A DNA stretch of 64,000 bases from contig NZ_JAGGPH010000015.1 in assembly GCF_018613895.1 (NCBI RefSeq), forward strand, positions 1 through 64,000, in the 5' to 3' direction. Position numbers and translations under genes: made by a program. This DNA comes from Curtobacterium sp. ISL-83. Its GTDB lineage: Bacteria > Actinomycetota > Actinomycetes > Actinomycetales > Microbacteriaceae. The notes beneath the pieces are model-generated. The model was not told where the DNA came from. It saw only the letters and a list, made by a program, of their open reading frames with translations, and searched no databases. Shown here piece by piece: positions 1 through 6,969 of this stretch (position 1 is the stretch's first letter; the number at the start of each line of letters is the position of its first letter).

Positions 1-155
1 CAGCATCCACACCCCGGAACGGCTCCTCGAAGTCGCCACCGAACTCAACGGACGACCACGCAAGACCCTCGGCTACCGAACCCCAGCAGAAGCCTTCGGA
101 CAGCTACTGTCAGACCCGAAACAACCACCCGTTGCAACGACCCCTTGAAACCGCC
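1..155 (+). mobile_element. Right end of an IS30-like insertion sequence
   Basis: The transposase tail ends in the sequence gttgcaacgaccccttgaaa (131-150). This resembles the roughly 25-bp terminal inverted repeats of actinobacterial IS30 elements, so the element probably ends near 155. The left end and the target duplication are outside the window. The boundary is inferred from the family pattern. Confidence 0.5.
2..148 (+). CDS. IS30-family transposase, C-terminal end (5' part outside window)
   Basis: The open frame enters from the left edge and encodes the last 48 residues of a transposase. The segment LNGRPRKTLGYRTPAEAF is the conserved tail that follows the DDE catalytic core in IS30-family enzymes; the core itself lies outside the window. 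The family cuts and joins insertion-sequence ends. The frame stops with TGA at 146-148, inside what looks like the terminal repeat, as is common for IS30 elements. Only the tail is visible, so completeness cannot be judged. Confidence 0.8.
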   Translation, partial: SIHTPERLLEVATELNGRPRKTLGYRTPAEAFGQLLSDPKQPPVATTP

Positions 156-180
156 ATCGGCTACCGGGACGGGAGCCTCG
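156..180 (+). repeat. Half copy of the 'atcggctaccg' intergenic repeat
   Basis: atcggctaccg (156-166) is followed by gacgggagcctcg. The same 'ccgg/ggacgggagcctcg' tail recurs at 3826-3842 beside another copy, showing the two are diverged copies of one longer element. This copy abuts the IS30 end and may be truncated by it. Confidence 0.5.
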
Positions 181-219
181 GTCGGGAAACCGAGTGCCGG
201 CGGACACCGTGGTCCGAGT

Positions 220-435
220 ATGGTCCGCGGTATGCCAGGTGGATCGCTCGGTCAGCGACGACGACGTCAGTTCGCGCTGCTCGTTGGATGCGGTGCGCTG
301 GTGCTGGGCGTCGTCACAGTCCTGAGCCACGATGTTCCACTCGTGATCGCCGGCGTCGTGATCCTCGTGGGCGCGGCGCTGACGGTGGTCACTGCAGCCG
401 TAGGGCTTGCTCAAAGCGACAAGCCCCTGCGCTAA
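220..435 (+). CDS. Small two-helix membrane protein
   Basis: I do not recognise a named family. The 71-residue product has a short Arg-rich start (RRRR near residue 13), two hydrophobic helices of about 20 residues separated by a short loop (SHDVP), and a charged tail. ATG 220 and ATG 232 are both possible; the frame is open back to 145, but that extension is low in coding character. The stop is followed within three bases by a copy of the regional 'gatcggctaccg' repeat. It is the first of about eight genes here with the same basic-TM-loop-TM-basic plan. Function unknown. Confidence 0.5.
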   Translation: MVRGMPGGSLGQRRRRQFALLVGCGALVLGVVTVLSHDVPLVIAGVVILVGAALTVVTAAVGLAQSDKPLR

Positions 436-437
436 GG

Positions 438-502
438 GATCGGCTACCGACACAGCTGCCGGTGTTCGCTGAGTGAGCTCAGGACGAGTATCGGCCGGCT
501 AC
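438..502. repeat. Two half copies of the 'gatcggctaccg' repeat between convergent genes
   Basis: gatcggctaccga lies at 438-450 right after the upstream stop, and tatcggccggctac at 489-502 right before the stop of the opposing gene. The pair fills the junction of two convergent genes and could act as a bidirectional terminator or mark a past rearrangement. Confidence 0.45.
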
Positions 503-814
503 TTACACTTCCCTGGATTCCCGCCCGGCAACGTTCGTCTCCCAGTGCGCGAACACGATTGAGTCGCCCAGACTCAGTTCCCGAGCAATCGCCCCGGCCA
601 GACGCTCACCCTTGAGCCGCTGCTCCTCGCCAGTCCGTGCATCGGGCCAGCCGGTCTCGTAGGAGTACAGCGATTCGAATGTCGCAGCCCACTGGCGGAT
701 GTCTGCCTCCAGCCACTCCGGTAGCTGCGGCTCCCCATCTGGCGCTCCTCCGTCATCCCGCCAGAGCGGCCAGTCCGCGCTGTAATCGTTCATGAGTCGG
801 TAGCGCACCCTCAC
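503..814 (-). CDS. Hypothetical protein with SADWPLWRDDG motif
   Basis: A 103-residue, soluble, acidic product. The N-terminal motif YSADWPLW followed by an acidic stretch recalls a family of uncharacterised actinobacterial proteins that begin VRxRYxADWPLW; this is recognition from memory. The GTG at 814 gives the family-like start MRVRYRLMNDY; ATG 793 is an alternative. There are no membrane segments or cysteines. The gene faces the preceding small membrane-protein gene, and the two stops are about 65 bases apart with repeat half-sites between. Function unknown. Confidence 0.6.
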   Translation of the reverse strand: MRVRYRLMNDYSADWPLWRDDGGAPDGEPQLPEWLEADIRQWAATFESLYSYETGWPDARTGEEQRLKGERLAGAIARELSLGDSIVFAHWETNVAGRESREV

Positions 815-842
815 AGGATCGCACGGGCGCCTGCACCATGTC

Positions 843-898
843 CCGGTGGCGGATCCTCAACTGGCACCGCGCTAGCTGAGGCAACCCGGTCGGCTAGT
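843..898. repeat. Degenerate copy of the regional repeat
   Basis: ccggtggcggatc at 843-855 is identical to 3782-3794, where it leads directly into the clear hairpin copy. ggtcggctagt at 888-898 is the decayed second part. It sits between the start of the 503-814 gene and the next small ORF. Confidence 0.35.
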
Positions 899-1054
899 CA
901 ACCGGCTTTCGGGACACCAAGCGGTACGGCGGACACGCTGTTCCTCGCCACACCGAGAGGGCTCGGCCGCCCACACCGACAGCCGTGCAATCTAGACGGA
1001 GGCCAACCCGCGCTCAGCCCGTACATCTCACTCAGCAAGGAGCACACCTCGCGT

Positions 1055-1243
1055 TTCTTCAACGCCAAGAATCCGGTCACGGTTATCGTTCTTGGAGTCT
1101 TCTTTGCGGCGTTTGGCGTTTTCTACGCGCTATCGCCGTTCGACTCCAGCCCGAGGCCCGCTGCACAGATCGTCATCGCAATCGTCCTCGTCGTCATCGG
1201 TCTGCTCTTCGTGGTCCAGGGCGTCGGAAGCAGGAAACGGTAG
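1055..1243 (+). CDS. Small two-helix membrane ORF without a canonical start
   Basis: The frame encodes FFNAKNPVTVIVLGVFF, a short loop containing SPFDSSPRP, a second helix, and a GSRKR tail, so it has the same plan as its neighbours. A strong AAGGAG lies at 1037-1042, but no ATG, GTG or TTG follows in frame, and the frame stays open without one back past 890. Either the start is non-canonical, the first codon has mutated and the gene is dead, or there is a sequence error. The coordinate given begins the clearly membrane-protein-like part. Function unknown. Confidence 0.35.
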   Translation, partial: FFNAKNPVTVIVLGVFFAAFGVFYALSPFDSSPRPAAQIVIAIVLVVIGLLFVVQGVGSRKR

Positions 1244-1377
1244 CGAGGGCGGTTGGTCCAGCGACAGCCGGATCTGCTCACTTTTCGTACTCACACCCTG
1301 TATCCACATCGAGCGGGAGAAAAGTTCACACCGCAATCCTCTCCCGATGCTCCCGGCCCCTCCATGATTCCGATAGG

Positions 1378-1406
1378 CGATCGGCTACCGAACAGACCGG
1401 TAGCCG
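1378..1406. repeat. Regional palindrome, full hairpin copy
   Basis: Arms cggctaccg (1382-1390) and cggtagccg (1398-1406) pair perfectly around the loop aacagac, and the left arm is preceded by gat. This is the clearest copy of the repeat found repeatedly between 150 and 4640. It lies just beyond the stop of the minus-strand gene 1423-1689 and may terminate it. Confidence 0.7.
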
Positions 1407-1422
1407 CTCATGTTCGCTTCGT

Positions 1423-1689
1423 TCAGTCGCGTTCGGATCGGGCGGACCCGTGAAGCGCGAAGCCGATCGCGCCGACCATCGCCGCCAGCAGTCCCATCCC
1501 AGCGATGACCAACCCGGCCGCTGAGAGCCCGACGTCACCGGCGCCGAAGACGAGGCCGAGAAGCGCGATGACGAGGCCCGCAACCAGAGCCCCGACGCCG
1601 AATGCAAGGGCGAGGACGCGAGGCTGGAGGTTGGATGGCATGCCTGGATCCAACTCCCTGCCATCCTCATCCGACAACCGATCCTCCAC
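1423..1689 (-). CDS. Small two-helix membrane protein
   Basis: An 88-residue product with an acidic N-terminus (EDRLSDEDGRE) and two long Ala/Gly/Leu/Val helices (about residues 25-50 and 54-78), ending in SARSERD. The start is GTG 1689; ATG 1641 would give a shorter protein beginning MPSNLQPR. No family is recognised. It is transcribed in the same direction as the next small membrane gene (1747-1941), with 57 bases between. Part of the run of tiny two-helix proteins. Function unknown. Confidence 0.5.
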   Translation of the reverse strand: MEDRLSDEDGRELDPGMPSNLQPRVLALAFGVGALVAGLVIALLGLVFGAGDVGLSAAGLVIAGMGLLAAMVGAIGFALHGSARSERD

Positions 1690-1746
1690 CGAGGCCAGAA
1701 GGTCGACCGCAATCGATCGGGTCGTCTTCTCTCAGCGGTCGCTTGA

Positions 1747-1941
1747 CTAGTACTTTCCCCGGCGGTACGCGACGTGCAGAAGCGCCAGCACGAGTGCGCC
1801 GAGACCGACGAAGGCAACACCCACCCAAGCGCTCCTCGGGCCAACGATGAGGATGCACAGGCCGGCGACGACGAACGCTGCGCCGGCTACGAGGCGAGAC
1901 GCCATCACGTAGTTCCAGCCCCGGTCCCCGCGTTGCACCAT
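1747..1941 (-). CDS. Small two-helix membrane protein
   Basis: A 64-residue product: a short charged start, helix 1 (LVAGAAFVVAGLCILIVG), loop PRSAW, helix 2, and the tail YRRGKY. ATG 1941 overlaps an ATG on the opposite strand at 1940, so this gene and the next are head to head. An internal ATG (1905) would begin at MASRLV. The layout matches neighbouring mini-proteins, but sequence similarity is limited to the spacing of Gly and Leu. Function unknown. Confidence 0.5.
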   Translation of the reverse strand: MVQRGDRGWNYVMASRLVAGAAFVVAGLCILIVGPRSAWVGVAFVGLGALVLALLHVAYRRGKY

Positions 1942-2065
1942 GCTGGCGACGGTACCCGACTGCGACGGGGTTCGGAGGGCGTCGTCCGACGAGGATGCAG
2001 CCGAGCAGCGACGTTCGTTTTTCGACAGCTACCAGACGCTATTCGGCGACGGTATCGTTCGAGCC

Positions 2066-2269
2066 GTGAGAGCCCCCGACCACGACGATCGCCCAGCCCG
2101 TGCACGTTTCAACCTGCTCGCCGGCGGATTGTTGGTCGTAATCGGCGTCGTCCTCCTCGTGGCAAGGTGGGACGCAGTCGCAGGTGTCATCTTCACCTTC
2201 TTGGGCGCGGTGATGCTCCTCGCGAGCTGGCTCTTCTCCTGGTCGCGCAAAGACCGCTCGAGCCGGTAG
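2066..2269 (+). CDS. Small two-helix membrane protein
   Basis: A 67-residue product with a charged N-terminus (APDHDDRPARAR), two hydrophobic helices split by ARWDA, and a basic end (SWSRKDRSSR). GTG 2066 is preferred because the residues encoded from ATG 1940 up to this point look non-membrane and poorly coding; ATG 1940 remains possible (109 residues). The stop is followed by a hairpin copy of the regional repeat at 2284-2307. Function unknown. Confidence 0.5.
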   Translation: MRAPDHDDRPARARFNLLAGGLLVVIGVVLLVARWDAVAGVIFTFLGAVMLLASWLFSWSRKDRSSR

Positions 2270-2283
2270 CTCAACGACAGCAT

Positions 2284-2307
2284 CCGGTAGCCGATCACCT
2301 ACCGAAC
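2284..2307. repeat. Regional palindrome copy
   Basis: ccggtag (2284-2290) and ctaccga (2299-2305) are the arms, with ccgatcac between. The order of the two halves is inverted relative to the 1378-1406 copy. It lies between the converging ends of the genes at 2066-2269 and 2327-2578. Confidence 0.65.
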
Positions 2308-2326
2308 AAGGTCCCGCCCGGCGTGA

Positions 2327-2578
2327 TCATTCGCCGTGATCTTCCTCGCCATCCCATCCAGCACTGCGCTCGATTGCTTCGTCCGCCGCGCGAGTCATGC
2401 CTGCTCGTTGCGCAAGGCCTATCACCGTCGCGCACGCTGCAGCACCAGCAGCGAAGAGGGAACCCTCGAGAATGCGGCCTACGTCTCCGTGGGCAGAGGC
2501 TATGAGGGCGATTGCGACCCCGGCGAGTCCGAGGAACGGCAGCCCAAGAAGCCAGGAGAGTCCTACGAACCACTTCAC
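2327..2578 (-). CDS. Small two-helix membrane protein with acidic tail
   Basis: An 83-residue product. Two hydrophobic helices occupy about residues 4-27 and 37-57, followed by a cytoplasm-like tail that becomes strongly acidic (DGEEDHGE). Start ATG 2578 (MKWFVGLSW). Unlike its neighbours, the C-terminal extension beyond helix 2 is about 25 residues. No family is recognised. Convergent with the gene at 2066-2269 across a repeat hairpin. Function unknown. Confidence 0.5.
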   Translation of the reverse strand: MKWFVGLSWLLGLPFLGLAGVAIALIASAHGDVGRILEGSLFAAGAAACATVIGLAQRAGMTRAADEAIERSAGWDGEEDHGE

Positions 2579-2693
2579 GCCTCGATGGTACGTACCGGGA
2601 AGGGAACACGGCCGGCCCCTGGTTGATCGAAGGATGTGGTTCTCGGTCGCCGACGGCCTAGCGGACGCTTCTGGGCAGGAGGATGCTGGTCAG

Positions 2694-2933
2694 ATGACAG
2701 ACGAGGACGATACAAGCGGGACTCCACGTCGCTTCCGAACGCTGCGACCTAACCCTCTCCGGGACGTTCTCCCCTGGGTGGGCGTTGTGGTGGGAGTAGT
2801 CTTGGTTGTTCGAGGGGTCTTCGACCTCGCCAACCACCATGGGCCCGAACAGTTTTGCGTGGGCGCCGGCTTGGCAGTCATCGGCTTAGTCGTGTTCTTC
2901 ATCAACCGGTGGCAGGCGAAGAGAGGACTCTGA
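2694..2933 (+). CDS. Small two-helix membrane protein
   Basis: A 79-residue product with the hydrophilic start MTDEDDTSGTPRRF, helix 1 (about 28-44), a loop with NHHGPE, helix 2 (about 55-70), and the basic end RWQAKRGL. ATG 2694 is preceded by AGGAGG at 2677-2682, which supports this start over upstream in-frame codons. Same architecture as the other mini-proteins in 150-3200. Function unknown. Confidence 0.6.
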   Translation: MTDEDDTSGTPRRFRTLRPNPLRDVLPWVGVVVGVVLVVRGVFDLANHHGPEQFCVGAGLAVIGLVVFFINRWQAKRGL

Positions 2934-2996
2934 CGTCGTCTCGTTTGGGGAGCAACACCCCGCAAGCCTCATCGACGCTCGGGAGCCGACCGCGCT

Positions 2997-3188
2997 TCAT
3001 CCTGAGCGGCGTGACCGAACGAGAAGCGCGATCCCCACGATGATCTCGACCGCTCCGAACGGCACCAGGATCTGCGGGATCAGCGTGTTCTGCGACCGAG
3101 GGTAGAGGAAGAACAACAACCCGAAAACCACGATGAAGAGGATCCCGCCACCGACGAAAATGAGGCCTTGCTTCCTCGTTCGTTGCAC
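2997..3188 (-). CDS. Small two-helix membrane protein
   Basis: A 63-residue product starting at GTG 3188: basic start MQRTRKQG, helix 1 rich in Phe and Ile, loop YPRSQNTL, helix 2, and basic end RSRRSG. It is convergent with 2694-2933. It fits the pattern of tiny double-helix proteins with positively charged ends seen throughout the first 3.2 kb. Function unknown. Confidence 0.55.
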   Translation of the reverse strand: MQRTRKQGLIFVGGGILFIVVFGLLFFLYPRSQNTLIPQILVPFGAVEIIVGIALLVRSRRSG

Positions 3189-3290
3189 GACGTGAGACTA
3201 ATCGCGTCGTTGGCCGTGAAACGCCCGTTGGATCGTTCCGACGGACGGTGTCCGCCGGACGCCGCCGGCGCCCTCAGCTCGTACCGTTAG

Positions 3291-3308
3291 GGGATCGGCC
3301 AACGAAAC
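3291..3308. repeat. Partial copy of the regional repeat
   Basis: gggatcggccaacgaaac resembles gatcggctaccgaac with three changes. It lies between the starts of the small membrane gene 2997-3188 and the end of the hypothetical gene 3356-3673. Confidence 0.35.
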
Positions 3309-3355
3309 AGTTCGAGCGGCGTCCTCACGGGTTGCGATCCCGTCGGTCAGGCAGG

Positions 3356-3673
3356 TCAGCCGCGCTCTCGTCCGGGCAGCGACCCACCACCAAGGAACGC
3401 CTCGTAAGCAGCGCTTGCGTCGTCCTCGACGGTAGGCTTCCCGCGGCCGTATCGAGCGTCTGTCTTGTTGCGCTTTGGACCTGATACCCAGTAGCGCTCG
3501 CCCGACTCGACATCGTAGAAGTTGGAATCGAAGTTCGCGTGGGCAGTGCCGGTCACTCGCGCCAACGTGCGGCCATGGAAGTAGATCGTTGACCAAGACT
3601 TCGAGAATCGGACGCTGGCGATCCAGGACGGGCCCGCGTCTGTGTCGTAGCCAGTCTTGAGCTGGACGAACAT
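3356..3673 (-). CDS. Conserved hypothetical protein (FVQLKTGYDTDxGPSWI family)
   Basis: A 105-residue soluble protein. The start FVQLKTGYDTDAGPSWI, the central VRFSKSW and YFHGRTL segments, and the end AYEAFLGGGSLPGRE match a widespread but uncharacterised actinobacterial family (from memory; sometimes mislabelled in databases). ATG 3673 was chosen over the longer frame starting near 3751 because AAGGA lies just upstream and the family begins with this Met. No membrane segments. Possibly a nucleic-acid- or ligand-binding small beta protein, but nothing visible proves a role. Confidence 0.7.
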   Translation of the reverse strand: MFVQLKTGYDTDAGPSWIASVRFSKSWSTIYFHGRTLARVTGTAHANFDSNFYDVESGERYWVSGPKRNKTDARYGRGKPTVEDDASAAYEAFLGGGSLPGRERG

Positions 3674-3781
3674 GATCCTTTCGTTCACGACACATGACTC
3701 TAAGCCCGACCTGTCGCGCACACGACGACCCTCGACGACTCCGCGCGGCATGGGACTCCCGTTAGCGCTCAGTTCAACCGT

Positions 3782-3842
3782 CCGGTGGCGGATCGGCTAC
3801 AGGGCACGTTGTAGCCGACCATGTACCCGGACGGGAGCCTCG
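3782..3842. repeat. Longest copy of the regional repeat
   Basis: ccggtggcggatcggctac leads into the hairpin arm; gatcggctac (3791-3800) pairs with gtagccgacc (3811-3820) around a 10-base loop, with one weak pair. acgggagcctcg follows at 3831-3842. Pieces of this unit recur at 156-180 and 843-855, so the original element was probably about 60 bp. Confidence 0.65.
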
Positions 3843-3883
3843 CTGCTGCTGCAACGAAGTGACTCAGAGGGCCTCGGCAGGGA

Positions 3884-4561
3884 TCATTCGAAGGAGCGGA
3901 GTGCACTGGCATAGTCGGTTACTTCAGCCCGCGTCTCGGCCGTGACCAGGAGTGCGTGGTCACCGACGCGACGAGTGAACGTTCCGTGGCAGGGGATCAC
4001 GATGAGCTTTGTGAGCCCCGCTCGCCATGCGGGCACCAGCTGCTCAAGGCACTGCCGTTCCGGCTCCTTTCGCACCGCGGATGGCGAGGTCCGTTCCTCG
4101 AATCGGGCCAGGTTCCATTCCTCGTGCTGCTCCGTGAACGCGTCGCCTCCAAATGCGCCTTGCCACGACGGACCGTGGAGCCGAGACAGCAACTCAAGCC
4201 GTTCCTGCGGCCTGGTCGATGACGCTCGCAGCCGATCGAACACGCTCGCGTCTCGCTCCTCGGCGGCGTGGGTGAGGCAGGCACGCCAGATCTCGGGCCA
4301 TGCGTTCGACCAAGCCTCGCGATCAGCGTCAGCCGACGCTGGTTCAGGGTTCGGCGTTGCGACGAGACGCGGCGGGAGCTCGCTCCCGACAGGGTCGAGT
4401 TGCCATGCTTCCCGAATCCAGAGGAGATCGAGCAGCGCCTGCGAATCGTCCTCGACTGTGATGACCATGTCCTGTGGCCACAGGTTCCCGGGCATCGGTG
4501 TTGGCGAACGCATCTGACTCCCCATCCCTCCCCCATAGCGAAGCAGGGTGAGCGTCTCCAT
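3884..4561 (-). CDS. Hypothetical protein, 225 residues
   Basis: A soluble product with no signal peptide or membrane segment. From about residue 32 it reads MVITVEDDSQALLDLLWIREAW, which looks like the start of a globular domain rich in Trp and acidic residues. ATG 4561 has a good AAGGAG eight bases upstream and is used here, although ATG 4468 would begin at that domain. Uncharacterised; similar proteins are known to me only as actinobacterial hypotheticals. It is the last gene of the repeat-bounded array; another repeat copy lies just upstream at 4604-4623. Confidence 0.55.
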   Translation of the reverse strand: METLTLLRYGGGMGSQMRSPTPMPGNLWPQDMVITVEDDSQALLDLLWIREAWQLDPVGSELPPRLVATPNPEPASADADREAWSNAWPEIWRACLTHAAEERDASVFDRLRASSTRPQERLELLSRLHGPSWQGAFGGDAFTEQHEEWNLARFEERTSPSAVRKEPERQCLEQLVPAWRAGLTKLIVIPCHGTFTRRVGDHALLVTAETRAEVTDYASALRSFE

Positions 4562-4603
4562 ACAAGACTCTCCTTCCTACTGGGCCGCCGCGCGCCAAGT
4601 CGT

Positions 4604-4623
4604 CCGGTAGCCGATCGCCGAAC
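4604..4623. repeat. Last copy of the regional repeat
   Basis: ccggtagccgatcgccgaac is nearly the same as the 2284-2307 copy with the middle four bases missing. It marks the right border of the array; no copies were noticed further right in the window. Confidence 0.6.
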
Positions 4624-4669
4624 GGCCCGCCGTCCCCCGGTTAACTGGCCAGGCAAGGGCCGCCCACCG

Positions 4670-5713
4670 TCAGAGCTGCCCGAACGCCGCCTGCACGCCG
4701 AGACTCGTGGCCGCGACCAGTACCCACAGCACGACGCCGAGCAGCAGCGGGCGGAACCCCGCGCGACGCAACGCCCCGAAGTCCGTCGAGAGGCCGATCG
4801 CCGCCAGCGCCACCGTGATCAGGAACGTCGCCGCCGTGGAGAACCCGGGAGCAGCCGCGGCGGGCAGCACGCCGACGGTCCGGAGGAGCACCACCACGAG
4901 GAACCCGATGAGGAACCACGGCACCAACCGCAACACGCGGATGCCGCTCCGCGACCCGGTGGCGGGCGCGCGCTCCTCGAGGGCGGTGCGCCGTGCCTCC
5001 AGTCCGGCCAGCCCGATGACGATCGGGATGATCATCAGGGTCCGCACCAGCTTCACGACCACCGCCGTGTTGGTCGCCTGCGTGCCGTAGATCGTCGCCG
5101 TCGCGACCACCGAGGACGTGTCGTTCACCGCGGTCCCCGCGAAGACGCCGAACGCGTGCTGGCTGAGACCGAGCGCGTGCCCGATGATCGGGAAGACGAA
5201 CACCGCGGCGATGTTGCACAGGAAGATCGTCGACATCGCGTAGGCGACGTCCGCCCCCACGGCGCCGACCACGGGTGTGACCGCTGCGATCGCCGAGGCG
5301 CCGCAGATGCCGGTCCCGACGCCGATCAGCGTGCGGAGCATGCGCGAGACGTTCAGCAGCCGACCGATCCCCCACGCACCGAGCAGGCAGACCGCGAGCG
5401 TGGAGAGCATCACGGGCAGCGTCTGGCCGCCGATCCGCAGGACCTCCCCGAGGGACAGCTGCGCACCGAGCAGCACGACGGCGAACTGCAGGACCCGACT
5501 CGACGCGAACTTCGCGCCCGGCTGGAGCCCGCCGAGTTCCCCGCTCCGCCGTCGCCGCACGAGCCACCCGACCAGCGCGCCGATGACGACCGCGGGGACG
5601 GGACCGCCGGCGACGGGGACCGCACGGCCGATGAGGGTCGCGGCGATCCCGATCAGGACGGCGAGGGCGACTCCGGGGAGGGCGGCGGTGACCGCCGGAC
5701 GTGACAGGGGCAT
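4670..5713 (-). CDS. YeiH family (UPF0324) putative sulfate exporter
   Basis: A 347-residue membrane protein with about ten hydrophobic segments. The motif GICGASAIAAVTPV, the loop LSQHAFGVFAGTAVNDTSSV and the closing segment LSTDFGALRRAGFRPLL are typical of the YeiH/UPF0324 family, whose members are thought to export sulfate or related anions. Length is normal. The family often lies beside a LysR regulator; none is adjacent here. Start ATG 5713 begins MPLSRPAV. It is not obviously in an operon with its flanking genes. Confidence 0.85.
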   Translation of the reverse strand: MPLSRPAVTAALPGVALAVLIGIAATLIGRAVPVAGGPVPAVVIGALVGWLVRRRRSGELGGLQPGAKFASSRVLQFAVVLLGAQLSLGEVLRIGGQTLPVMLSTLAVCLLGAWGIGRLLNVSRMLRTLIGVGTGICGASAIAAVTPVVGAVGADVAYAMSTIFLCNIAAVFVFPIIGHALGLSQHAFGVFAGTAVNDTSSVVATATIYGTQATNTAVVVKLVRTLMIIPIVIGLAGLEARRTALEERAPATGSRSGIRVLRLVPWFLIGFLVVVLLRTVGVLPAAAAPGFSTAATFLITVALAAIGLSTDFGALRRAGFRPLLLGVVLWVLVAATSLGVQAAFGQL

Positions 5714-5844
5714 GGGTCCAGCATCGTCGTCACGGGACGGCTCGGGCCAGCAGACGCGCGTTGCGCTGCCGCAATCGGGGATTGCGGCGTCGGCCTGGAG
5801 GCACGGCTCGCTGATGCGGGCAGCGCACGTCCGCCGCGCTCCGG

Positions 5845-5916
5845 CTGCTCAGTGCGCGCTGGCTGGTCAGCGGGCGTCGGCTGGTCAGTGCGCGCTGTCT
5901 GGTCAGCCCGCGTCGC
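5845..5916. repeat. Four tandem 18-bp repeats
   Basis: Units start at 5845, 5863, 5881 and 5899. The first reads ctgctcagtgcgcgctgg and the others begin ctggtcag. Alternating units are most alike. The last unit overlaps the final codons and stop of the lipoprotein gene (stop at 5903-5905), so the array starts inside the coding end and runs into the spacer before yeiH. Confidence 0.75.
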
Positions 5917-6382
5917 CGCAGCTCGGCCCGTTGGGGAGGTCACGGAAGTCGGCGCAGGTGGAGGTGCTCCATCCCCCGCCGCCGTACTGGTCGAACGCCG
6001 CGGTCGTGGAGACGGTGGTGCCGCGCGTCGTGATCCTGGCGAACGTCGGCGTCGGGTCACCCTCGGTCGTGCGGGTCACCCAGGCGAGCGTCGCCACGTC
6101 GCTCGACTGCTGCGCGGCGGTGACGCACGCGGTGGTCTTCGCGGAGAGCGGCTTGCTCTGGCTCAACTCGGCACCGCCGCAGTCGTGCCCCGTGCGGTGG
6201 GCGACCCAGGTCGGGGCGTCGGACAGGCCGCGGGCAGCAGCGACCGGGTCATTCGGGTTGGCGGCCAGCGACGAACACCCGGTGAGTGCGAGGGCGGCGG
6301 CGAGCAGCACCGTGGTGGTGGTCAGCGGTCTCGGTCGTCGCGGGTGCACGTGTTGAGCATGCCTCGCGGGGCTGCTCGGCAC
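5903..6382 (-). CDS. Putative lipoprotein
   Basis: A 159-residue product with a basic leader (HPRRPRP), a hydrophobic helix, and the lipobox LTGC (Cys36), so it should be lipidated and anchored on the outer face of the membrane. GTG 6349 would give a tighter signal peptide and is an alternative start. The mature part has five further Cys residues, suggesting disulfides, and no recognised domain. The coding end overlaps an 18-bp tandem repeat. Function unknown. Confidence 0.7.
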   Translation of the reverse strand: MPSSPARHAQHVHPRRPRPLTTTTVLLAAALALTGCSSLAANPNDPVAAARGLSDAPTWVAHRTGHDCGGAELSQSKPLSAKTTACVTAAQQSSDVATLAWVTRTTEGDPTPTFARITTRGTTVSTTAAFDQYGGGGWSTSTCADFRDLPNGPSCGDAG

Positions 6383-6410
6383 GAGTCACGATCCGGCAAC
6401 GGCCCGATCG

Positions 6411-6920
6411 TCAGAGGACCAGGCGCCACAGGAGCGAGTCGCCGTGCACCGCATCGGGCTCACGCTCGCCGGAGTCGCTGAAGCCGACCTTCTCGAGCAC
6501 GCGGAACGACGCTGTGTTCCATGCACGGACGGTGGCGACGAGAGATCGGTACCCGATGGTCCTGGCGCGTTCGATGACCACGTTGGCCGCTTCGGTCGCG
6601 TACCCGTGACCCCAGGACGCCTGCAGGAACTCGTACGCGATCTCCGGCTCCTCTGGGTGCCCGAGCGGGTTCGGGATGAGCCCGCAGTACCCGATCGAGG
6701 TCCCAGATCCGCGCTGCTCCACGACGAGCAGACCGGGCGTGGGCTGGTGGTCGCCGGTTCGGATGCGCTCTGCGAACTCCTCGACCGTGGGGTGTCCGGC
6801 GGGCGTCAGACGCCGATGTTCCGGGACCCGGGGATCGCGTTCCGTCCACAGCTGGTGCTGCAGCGTGGCGTCGGTGGTGCGCCATGGTCGCAGGCGCAGG
6901 CGCTCGGTCTCCAGGATCAT
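6411..6920 (-). CDS. GNAT family N-acetyltransferase (RimJ/RimL type)
   Basis: A 169-residue acetyltransferase. The beginning ILETERLRLRPW is the standard start of RimJ/RimL-type enzymes; the acetyl-CoA loop is the segment QASWGHGYATEA, and AWNTASFRVLEKVGF is the conserved C-terminal strand-helix. The family transfers an acetyl group from acetyl-CoA to an amine; the substrate here cannot be told. ATG 6920 fits the family start; longer in-frame starts (6947, 7034) add low-quality sequence. The gene lies just downstream of the Fe/Mn transporter gene on the same strand. Confidence 0.85.
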   Translation of the reverse strand: MILETERLRLRPWRTTDATLQHQLWTERDPRVPEHRRLTPAGHPTVEEFAERIRTGDHQPTPGLLVVEQRGSGTSIGYCGLIPNPLGHPEEPEIAYEFLQASWGHGYATEAANVVIERARTIGYRSLVATVRAWNTASFRVLEKVGFSDSGEREPDAVHGDSLLWRLVL

Positions 6921-6969
6921 CACGGCTTCGTCGCCGTGCGGAACCATCTCGGCCGCCGAGCGGTCAGCG

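Noticed and set aside
150..4640. Integron cassette array (repeats after small genes)
   Set aside because: Copies lack the GTTRRRY/RYYYAAC core sites of attC, gene orientation is mixed, and no integrase was seen.
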